Assembly: GCF_001467585.1 (NCBI RefSeq)
Contig: NZ_LNXY01000020.1
Location: forward strand, 110,520-174,519
DNA: 64,000 nt
DNA from: Legionella drozanskii LLAP-1
GTDB taxonomy: Bacteria; Pseudomonadota; Gammaproteobacteria; Legionellales; Legionellaceae
Direction: 5' to 3'
Shown piece after piece: positions 57,633 to 64,000 of the stretch. A program made the position numbers and the translations under genes. The number at the start of each line of letters is the position of its first letter. Positions within the stretch are counted from its first letter, which is position 1. A model generated the notes under the pieces. The model worked only from the letters and a program-made list of their open reading frames with translations. It did no database searches and was not told where the DNA came from.

Positions 57633-58730
57633 TTGATAAAGATAGCTGTTTTACCTGGTGATGGTATTGGTGTTGACGTGACCATGGCTGCAATCCCAAT
57701 TTTAAAAGCACTTAAGGTTCCGGTGAGTTTAAGTTTTGGTGAAATGGGTTGGTCCTATTGGCAAAAAGAAGGTAATCCTATCCCTGAGAGAACCTGGCAA
57801 CTCATTAAACAGGCGGATACAACCTTAGTTGGCGCCTCGACGAGTAAGCCAAATCGTGAAGCAAAGGCTGAATTAGCAAGTGAATTAAGAGCTAAAAATC
57901 CACAGTATGTCTCACCAATTATTCAATTGCGACAAAATTTAGATTTGTTTGCAAATGTTAGACCCTGTTTTAATATCCAATCAGAAGGGCCTGATTTTAA
58001 TTTTTGCGTGATTAGAGAAAATACGGAAGGCTTGTACTCTGGATTTGATTATCATCCTATCCCTTCATCATTGCAAAATTTATTAGCTCAGTCGCCAACT
58101 TGGCAAAAGCTGGCAAGCGATGAAATGAGTTGTAGCCTACGGTTGCAAAGTAAGCGAGGATTGATGCGTCTTTTTGAGTTCGCGTTCCAATATGCTCAAC
58201 GACAGAATATGAAACGGGTGACTTTAGCGGACAAACCTAATGTATTACGTCAAAGTGGTGCTTTCGCACGCGAATTATTTGAATCAGTAGCGGACAATTA
58301 TCCGCAGATTAAAGCGGATATTCTCAATGTGGATGCAGTGGGTTTATGGTTGGTGAGGCGTCCTGAAGAATTTGGGGTTATTGTTGCCGAAAATATGTTT
58401 GGTGACATTTTATCGGATGTTGGGGCTGGTGTAATGGGCGGGCTTGGTTTTGCTCCTAGTGAAAATATTGGTGAACAGGCCTGCTACTTTGAGCCTGTGC
58501 ATGGTAGCGCACCAAGAATGAAAGCCCATCAGGCTAATCCTAGTGCGATGTTTTTAACCATAGGTTTACTACTGCAGCATTTTGGTTATAAAGAACAGGC
58601 TGAAAAAATTCGACAAGCGGTTGTGGCTGTAGTAAAAGAGCGTCGTTGCCTAAGCTATGATTTAGGTGGAAACTCTAGTACTGAGGAAATGGCAGAAGCG
58701 ATTATAAGTTATTGTATTAATGGTAAATAA
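57633..58730 (+). CDS. isocitrate/homoisocitrate-type beta-decarboxylating dehydrogenase
   Basis: A 365-residue member of the isocitrate/isopropylmalate dehydrogenase family. AVLPGDGIGVDVT at the N-terminus, VIRENTEGLYSGFDY at the substrate helix and ENMFGDILSDVGAGVMGGLG near the metal site are present, with EPVHGSAPRMKA as the cofactor loop. The RENTE-type helix matches isocitrate, homoisocitrate or tartrate enzymes, not the isopropylmalate subgroup. It would oxidise and decarboxylate a 2-hydroxy acid with NAD(P). Start is TTG, 3 bases after the hydrolase gene. It overlaps the RraA-like gene. Confidence 0.85.
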   Translation: MIKIAVLPGDGIGVDVTMAAIPILKALKVPVSLSFGEMGWSYWQKEGNPIPERTWQLIKQADTTLVGASTSKPNREAKAELASELRAKNPQYVSPIIQLRQNLDLFANVRPCFNIQSEGPDFNFCVIRENTEGLYSGFDYHPIPSSLQNLLAQSPTWQKLASDEMSCSLRLQSKRGLMRLFEFAFQYAQRQNMKRVTLADKPNVLRQSGAFARELFESVADNYPQIKADILNVDAVGLWLVRRPEEFGVIVAENMFGDILSDVGAGVMGGLGFAPSENIGEQACYFEPVHGSAPRMKAHQANPSAMFLTIGLLLQHFGYKEQAEKIRQAVVAVVKERRCLSYDLGGNSSTEEMAEAIISYCINGK

Positions 58731-59391
58731 AATGAATCAATATCAGCGGTTACAGGAATTGAGCACGACAGAGGTATCCGATGCACTGGATGCCTGTGGC
58801 ATAGAGGCTGCGTTACTCAATATCAAAGCTCTCATTCCCGGGACAAAACTCATTGGCCCTGCCTATACGGTTCAATATTCTTCTTATGATAAAAAACCTG
58901 AGGTCTTTAAAGGGGCTGCCGATTATATTGATTCAGTTCCAGCAAACTCGGTTATTGTGATTGATAATAAAGGACGAAGTGATTGCACAACTTGGGGAGA
59001 TATTTTAACTCAAGTCGCAAAACATAAAAAAATAGCGGGAACTATCGTCAATGGCGCCGTAAGAGATGTTGCCTGCATTCGCACTGCAAATTACCCTTTG
59101 TATTGTTCTGCAATTTATATGCGTTCAGGGAAAAATCGAGTTTACAAATCAGGGGAACAATGTTCTCTAAGCATAAATGGGGTGGTTGTTAATCCAGGCG
59201 ATTTTATATTTGCGGATGATGATGGTGTTTTAGTGATCCCGCTGCATGCCATGAATGAGATTATTGAAAAAGCAGAAAAAATAAAGGCCACGGAAAGAAA
59301 AATTGTTGCAGCAGTCAAGTCAGGCTCAAGTTTGGCGCAGGCACGCAAGGATTATCGCTATGACCAACCCTGGCTCAATGAGAAGAAATAA
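58720..59391 (+). CDS. RraA-like aldolase/decarboxylase family protein
   Basis: A 223-residue protein of the RraA/HMG-aldolase fold. EVSDALDACGIEAALLNIKAL and the Gly-rich GAVRDVACIRTANYPLYCS match the family, and DDDGVLVIPLHAM is the typical end. Related enzymes are 4-hydroxy-4-methyl-2-oxoglutarate aldolase and oxaloacetate decarboxylase. The RNase E inhibitor RraA of E. coli shares the fold. The operon context favours an enzymatic role. Confidence 0.82.
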   Translation: MVNKMNQYQRLQELSTTEVSDALDACGIEAALLNIKALIPGTKLIGPAYTVQYSSYDKKPEVFKGAADYIDSVPANSVIVIDNKGRSDCTTWGDILTQVAKHKKIAGTIVNGAVRDVACIRTANYPLYCSAIYMRSGKNRVYKSGEQCSLSINGVVVNPGDFIFADDDGVLVIPLHAMNEIIEKAEKIKATERKIVAAVKSGSSLAQARKDYRYDQPWLNEKK

Positions 59392-60256
59392 CTTGAACGC
59401 TTTGCAGGATTTTAAATTTATTGATATTCATTATCATGCTTCTCCCGATCTTTATATTCGTCGCTTTGATGCTATAGAGACGGGCAGACAGTATCAGTCC
59501 TTAGGCGGAGCTGTTGTTTTAAAAAGCCATGTAGGTGCAACCTCTGTGCAGGCTACGCTAGCTCAAGCTCAAGGCCTGCCTGTTTTTCCTTCGGTCGTCT
59601 TGAATCAGCTTGCAGGCGGTATTGATTATCGCGTCATTATGCGGGCACTTGCCGAATATCAACCGCAAATTCCAACGAAGCTCATAGTCGATTTTCCGAC
59701 ACTTACTGGCCGTAAGTATCAATCCAAATTAGAAAGACAATTAAGTCACGAATATTTATCGAGCCATAGTTTGGCAAGTGAAACGCTTTTTGATAGCCAT
59801 CATCAATTAAAAAAGAAAGTGATCGATATTTTGAAGATGGCGGCAGATTACCCGATTGTTCTTTCTACAGGGCATGCGTCAAAAGAGGAAATCAATTGTT
59901 TAATTGATGCTTGTCTGCAACATCAAGTAAGGACCTTGTTGCTCAATCAGCCAGCTAATCCTTTATCAGGTTTAAAGGCCAATGATTTAAAGGATCTAGC
60001 AAAGCACTCTTTTGTTTGGATTGAACAAACGGCATTGACTTATCTACTTGGTTATCAAACGAAAGAGGATATGGTAAAGGTTCTAAGTGAGTTGCCTCGT
60101 GTTATCTATAGTTCCGATTTAGGGCAGCCGAATCAAATGAATATTAGCGCATGGCTTGAATATTCATCGGCTTTATTTAATGAGATTAATTTAACGTCCG
60201 TTCGTCAAGAGAAGTTATGGCGAACTAATGCTTTGGAGCTTTTAAGTTTAGGATGA
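59360..60256 (+). CDS. DUF6282-like metal-dependent hydrolase
   Basis: A 298-residue TIM-barrel hydrolase candidate. FIDIHYHASPDLYIRR has the amidohydrolase-type His-x-His. VLKSHVGATS, LSTGHASKEE (later metal His) and IYSSDLGQPNQMN (metal Asp) support a binuclear site. I chose ATG 59360 because AAGGA lies 8 bases upstream. It overlaps the RraA-like gene by 32 bases and is the last gene of the operon. Substrate unknown. Confidence 0.75.
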   Translation: MTNPGSMRRNNLNALQDFKFIDIHYHASPDLYIRRFDAIETGRQYQSLGGAVVLKSHVGATSVQATLAQAQGLPVFPSVVLNQLAGGIDYRVIMRALAEYQPQIPTKLIVDFPTLTGRKYQSKLERQLSHEYLSSHSLASETLFDSHHQLKKKVIDILKMAADYPIVLSTGHASKEEINCLIDACLQHQVRTLLLNQPANPLSGLKANDLKDLAKHSFVWIEQTALTYLLGYQTKEDMVKVLSELPRVIYSSDLGQPNQMNISAWLEYSSALFNEINLTSVRQEKLWRTNALELLSLG

Positions 60257-60257
60257 C

Positions 60258-62321
60258 TCAATCCAGGAAAGCAAGCCTTTGCTCCTTCCTACGCATATCC
60301 TCGATGACATAATTCGCGCCGTAATGATTTAAATGATCGCCATTGAAATAGTAGGGAAGCTTATCATCGCGAGCGATGCATTGATTGTTTTTGCAGAGTA
60401 AGGAGCGCGGATCATAAACTTTTACCTGCGGAAACTCCGCTAGCAATTCATCGATGACTTTGTCGTAATCAGCGACTCTCGCGTTGTAGTTAGACTTATC
60501 TATCCAACATTGTTTTCTAGATTTTTGTGATAATTGAAACGGCCTTATCTTAAAGCAATTTTTAATATTAAAATCCAAATCCGGTATATCTTTTAAGAAA
60601 ATAATTTCTTTATTTGTTTTAAGAATAGAGGCAAGAAAATGTCTGCCGTTTTCTTTAAACGTTTTCACGCCTTCTGCGTCTATTGCTTTTGCATGACGCC
60701 AATGCTCCCCCTGCTGGCCAAAACCACCCGTCATTAAATAGGCCCAATAGCCGGATAAATATACTTTTTGGATCGATGAATTGGATTGTAAAAAGGAAAG
60801 AATCCCCTTGTATTTTTCTTTGCATTCGCCTTGTAAAAAATAATTGCTAGCAAAAGGCAGGCAAGAGGTTTGTATCACCATTAAAACCGAATCTCTGGGG
60901 AATTGTTTCCATACGGCATTATAATAATGAGCAGTATGTGAATCGCCGAGAAACATAATATTGGGAGGGGATTCTTTCGATAAGCGACAGCCACCATCAA
61001 AGTCAAAGTTTTTTAACTCGGGTATGGAATTGAAACAAAAAAAATCTTGGCCGCTAGGATAAGGGTGATCGATAAGCGTTATTAATTCGTTCAGTTCTTT
61101 TAAATTATTAAACCTCAGGGTAAAGCCCTGATGCTCATAAACATAAAACCCGGTATAACCGATTAAAGTCATTAAGCTAATCAGTAAAATAGTTTTAATT
61201 TTGTCAATTCTGATGCTGCCAAAACGGATGGGCTTTTCAATAAATTTGTAAGTAAGCCAGGCTAAAATAATTGAAATTACAACGGCTGCGATGCGAATTT
61301 TTTTGTTAGGTTTTTCATCTTCGATAATTCTTGCAAATGCGAGCAAAGGCCAATGCCATAAATAGAAAGGAAAGCTAATTAATCCAAACCAGATAATAAT
61401 AGGGTTGGAAAGAATAACGCGATTGACCCAGGCTTGGTTCCCAGCCAAGATAATCAGTACCGCGCCTAAGGTTGGTATTAATGCCCAAAAGCCCGGAAAA
61501 TCAGTTTTGGTGAGTTGATAAATGCCAAATTCAATAAGCAAAAAGCCTGATAATGAAAGAAGATGGTTAAAAGTAAAGCGCTGAGCTTTCTCATTTTTTA
61601 AAACATATTTGGCCAACCATTGATTAAATTGTTCGCTGATTCTGGTGAAAGCCTGCTGCTTGTAAAGAAGTATCCAGGCAAGCAAACTCCCGCATAACAA
61701 TTCCCAAAAGCGACTTTGGGGGGAGTAGAAAACGGCTGTTGTATCGCTGCGCACATTTTTGACATTGAGAATAAATGAGACTAAGGCAATACCAAGAATT
61801 ACTGCAAGCAAGTTAATGCGTTTCTTCCATGCAGCCCAAAGCAGTAATGGCCAAATGATATAAAATTGTTCCTCAATTCCTAAACTCCATAAATGCAATA
61901 AAGGTTTCGTTTCCGCAGCATTATCAAAATATCCCGATTCCTGCCAAAGCAAAAAATTGGAAATGAAACCTGCCCCTCCTGCAATGTGTTTACCTAATTG
62001 CTTATATTCTTCAGGAAATAATACGAACCAGCCTAAGATAATGCTAAAAACTAAAACGAGCAGTAACGCAGGAAAGATGCGTTTAATTCGTTTTCCATAG
62101 AACTCGATAAAACTGAAGTTTTCGCGCTCCAAACTCTCAAGCAAAATAGTTGAAATAAGAAAACCGGAAATGACAAAAAAGATATCAACACCAATAAACC
62201 CACCCTTAAAGAGGTTAGGAAAGGCATGAAAGCCAACAACCGACAAAACAGCTATCGCACGTAGACCATCGATGTCTGACCGATATTTAGAGTGGACAAA
62301 AGGGATTGAATGCTTTTTCAT
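60258..62321 (-). CDS. OafA/YrhL-type acyltransferase with SGNH domain
   Basis: A 687-residue membrane acyltransferase. The N-terminal acyltransferase-3 domain has RSDIDGLRAIAVLSVVGFHAF and IGVDIFFVISGFLIS and about ten membrane helices. A C-terminal SGNH domain (residues 430-680) has FLGDSHTAHYYNAV and the catalytic DHLNHYG. Such fused enzymes acetylate O-antigen, peptidoglycan or other glycans across the membrane. Its stop is 1 base from the end of the previous (convergent) operon. It overlaps the dienelactone hydrolase by 4 bases. Confidence 0.9.
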   Translation of the reverse strand: MKKHSIPFVHSKYRSDIDGLRAIAVLSVVGFHAFPNLFKGGFIGVDIFFVISGFLISTILLESLERENFSFIEFYGKRIKRIFPALLLVLVFSIILGWFVLFPEEYKQLGKHIAGGAGFISNFLLWQESGYFDNAAETKPLLHLWSLGIEEQFYIIWPLLLWAAWKKRINLLAVILGIALVSFILNVKNVRSDTTAVFYSPQSRFWELLCGSLLAWILLYKQQAFTRISEQFNQWLAKYVLKNEKAQRFTFNHLLSLSGFLLIEFGIYQLTKTDFPGFWALIPTLGAVLIILAGNQAWVNRVILSNPIIIWFGLISFPFYLWHWPLLAFARIIEDEKPNKKIRIAAVVISIILAWLTYKFIEKPIRFGSIRIDKIKTILLISLMTLIGYTGFYVYEHQGFTLRFNNLKELNELITLIDHPYPSGQDFFCFNSIPELKNFDFDGGCRLSKESPPNIMFLGDSHTAHYYNAVWKQFPRDSVLMVIQTSCLPFASNYFLQGECKEKYKGILSFLQSNSSIQKVYLSGYWAYLMTGGFGQQGEHWRHAKAIDAEGVKTFKENGRHFLASILKTNKEIIFLKDIPDLDFNIKNCFKIRPFQLSQKSRKQCWIDKSNYNARVADYDKVIDELLAEFPQVKVYDPRSLLCKNNQCIARDDKLPYYFNGDHLNHYGANYVIEDMRRKEQRLAFLD

Positions 62322-63034
62322 AAGAAAATTTCATGTAAAAATAACTCGGTACTTTTCCAGGAACGATGGTCCGCTGTTTCATTGTAATGCAAGCCCATTT
62401 CATCATCATTAGCCTGTGGATCAGTAAACGAGTGCTGTGTAAGTCCATACATATGAATTTGCCAATCGGCTTTTCGTTGAGTCATTTCATTTGCAAATTG
62501 AGTGATTTCCTCGGGTAAAACCAGGGGATCATCATAACCATGGAGAATCAGGATTTTTGCGGAAATGGGCATTAAAACGTCTTGTTCAGGCGCAGATAGT
62601 ACGCCATGAAAACTGATAACGCCTTTGATATCAATCCCGGTTCGGGCCAAATCTAAAACACATAAGCCGCCAAAGCAATAGCCCATGGCAGCAATTTTTG
62701 TTGGATCAATTTGGGGTAATTGAGCAACTCTGTCATAGGCGGCAACGACGCGTGCGGCCAAGCGCTTTCTATTTTCTCTTAAAGGAGTCATTAAGGCCCT
62801 TTTTTCCTTTTTATCTTTTCCAAGTGTCGCTTGTCCATACATATCAATAGCGAAGCCAACATAACCCATCGCAGCTAGTTGTGTTGCTTTCTGACAAACG
62901 GATTCACCTCGTCCTCCCCAATCGGGAGCAACAAGAACACAGGGTTTGGGGTCAGGATTTGTATCATCATAGGCAAGAAAGCCGCGACAGACAGTTTGCT
63001 CATCCAGATACTCAATTTCTTCAGTCTGTATCAT
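62318..63034 (-). CDS. dienelactone hydrolase family protein
   Basis: A 238-residue alpha/beta hydrolase. AAMGYCFGGLCVLDLA carries the Cys nucleophile of the DLH family, and the Asp and His lie in ILHGYDDPLV and LTQHSFTDP. In bacteria of this type it is usually a generic hydrolase rather than a chlorocatechol enzyme. It is translated ahead of, and coupled to, the acyltransferase gene. Confidence 0.88.
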   Translation of the reverse strand: MIQTEEIEYLDEQTVCRGFLAYDDTNPDPKPCVLVAPDWGGRGESVCQKATQLAAMGYVGFAIDMYGQATLGKDKKEKRALMTPLRENRKRLAARVVAAYDRVAQLPQIDPTKIAAMGYCFGGLCVLDLARTGIDIKGVISFHGVLSAPEQDVLMPISAKILILHGYDDPLVLPEEITQFANEMTQRKADWQIHMYGLTQHSFTDPQANDDEMGLHYNETADHRSWKSTELFLHEIFL

Positions 63035-63184
63035 GTCTTATTTACCTCTGGTTGAAATTAGGTTCCCACTTTATAGAAAAGTTAATTAACGAACAAGCAG
63101 CTAAGTCTCAACAATGCTAAGCTGTAAGAGGAATAACATTTTACCTGAATATTAATAAAAATATTAATAAAGAGGAGAAGTTCG

Positions 63185-64000
63185 ATGGATTATGAACGCC
63201 GCGTGGACGACCAAGGAAATCCTTATTTTTTAGTAAGAACTAGCGATTATAAACTTATTCTAAATCCCCTTCTTAATAAAGGGACTGGTTTTTCCAATGA
63301 AGAGCGAGAGGAATTTAGATTATTCGGTCTTTTACCGCCAGAAGTGAGCACCATTAAAGAACAACGCGAGCGCTCTTATAAGGCATTTCAGAGCAAAAAG
63401 ACTGATCTAGAAAAGTATATATATTTACGTGATCTGCAAGATTCAAATGAAACCCTTTACTACAATCTTCTCTGTGAACATATCACTGAGATGATGCCTA
63501 TTGTTTATACCCCGGTGGTAGGCGATGCTTGCCTCCATTTTAGCCACATTTATCGGCGACCTCGAGGAGTATTTATCTCCTATCCTAATCGTGATCGAAT
63601 TGATAAAATTTTAGCAAACCCCCATTTTGATCAGGTTAAGGCCATTGTCGTATCAGATGGAGAGCGGATTTTAGGTTTAGGTGATCAAGGGGCAGGGGGT
63701 ATGGGGATACCTATTGGAAAGCTTGCTTTGTATTGCGCCTGTTCAGGCATCCATCCTGCCGCTACCTTACCTATTTTATTAGACACGGGAACCAATAATT
63801 CTGAGCTGATTCGTGATCCGCTATACATAGGCTGGCGGCATGAACGTGTGCGTGGTAAAGACTATGATGATTTTGTTGATGCGTTTGTTTCTGCAATTAA
63901 AAAACGGTTTCCCCATATTCTTTTACAATGGGAAGATTTTGCATTACAGAATGCAACACGTTTGTTAGATAATTATCGAAATCAACTCTGTACTTTTAAT
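63185..64000 (+). CDS. NAD-type malic enzyme, N-terminal part (cut by window end)
   Basis: The first 272 codons of a malic enzyme, starting ATG 63185 with AAAGAGGAG upstream. [57 protein letters not shown] and [20 protein letters not shown] are typical of the long SfcA/MaeA form, which converts malate to pyruvate and CO2 with NAD. The frame is open at the right edge. An AT-rich leader (63035-63184) with an ATTAATAAA-type repeat precedes it. Confidence 0.94.
   Translation, partial: MDYERRVDDQGNPYFLVRTSDYKLILNPLLNKGTGFSNEEREEFRLFGLLPPEVSTIKEQRERSYKAFQSKKTDLEKYIYLRDLQDSNETLYYNLLCEHITEMMPIVYTPVVGDACLHFSHIYRRPRGVFISYPNRDRIDKILANPHFDQVKAIVVSDGERILGLGDQGAGGMGIPIGKLALYCACSGIHPAATLPILLDTGTNNSELIRDPLYIGWRHERVRGKDYDDFVDAFVSAIKKRFPHILLQWEDFALQNATRLLDNYRNQLCTFN

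Overview
The window is chromosomal DNA of a Legionella species, probably not L. pneumophila. Evidence: a quorum-sensing gene set of the Lqs type (sensor kinase, LqsR-like regulator with its phospho-acceptor at Asp108, LqsA-like synthase), AT-rich gammaproteobacterial genes, and proteins that look like Dot/Icm substrates. Species assignment would need rRNA or core-gene comparison.

Layout. 0.2-9 kb: a small multidrug/guanidinium exporter, rsgA, cca-orn-queH, a zinc-type cation exporter and the hemC-hemD-hemX-hemY operon (minus strand). 9-17.8 kb: a GDSL hydrolase, the lqsS-lqsR-lqsA cluster, a large DUF2339 membrane protein and a nitronate monooxygenase. 17.9-27.1 kb: cytochrome c5-like protein, dsbB, a lipoprotein with a C-terminal CxxCH, tgt, ppiB and several small accessory genes, with a decayed stretch near 25.4-25.9 kb and an XRE regulator with dyad operators. 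27.4-36 kb: tRNA-Val followed by the translation block thrS-infC-rpmI-rplT-pheS-pheT-ihfA, a 2Fe-2S ferredoxin, and rplM-rpsI. 36-49.2 kb: a possible effector, the cytochrome bc1 operon petABC, sspAB, nnrD-tsaE-amidase-mutL-miaA, a CHCC zinc-finger protein and a heptosyltransferase-like gene.

49,175-52,911 is a decayed Tn3-family transposon that I could delimit from the sequence: 38-bp inverted ends, a 5-bp target duplication matching at four bases, tnpR, a res-like site, and a tnpA with frameshifts and a large internal deletion. It carries a GNAT acetyltransferase and a RhuM-Fic gene broken by two single-base homopolymer changes. It is inserted exactly at the stop codon of the heptosyltransferase and leaves that stop intact.

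53-60.3 kb holds two exported proteins (one with 13-residue tandem repeats) and a tight six-gene operon: CphA-like ATP-grasp ligase, DmpG-like aldolase, alpha/beta hydrolase, isocitrate-type beta-decarboxylating dehydrogenase, RraA-like protein and DUF6282-type metal hydrolase. I know no described pathway with this set; it is the best candidate here for an undescribed system. The window closes with an OafA-type acyltransferase, a dienelactone hydrolase and the start of a malic enzyme, cut by the window edge.

Recurrent short palindromes (GTTGGGCC-type) lie between convergent or at distal gene ends and may serve as shared terminators.
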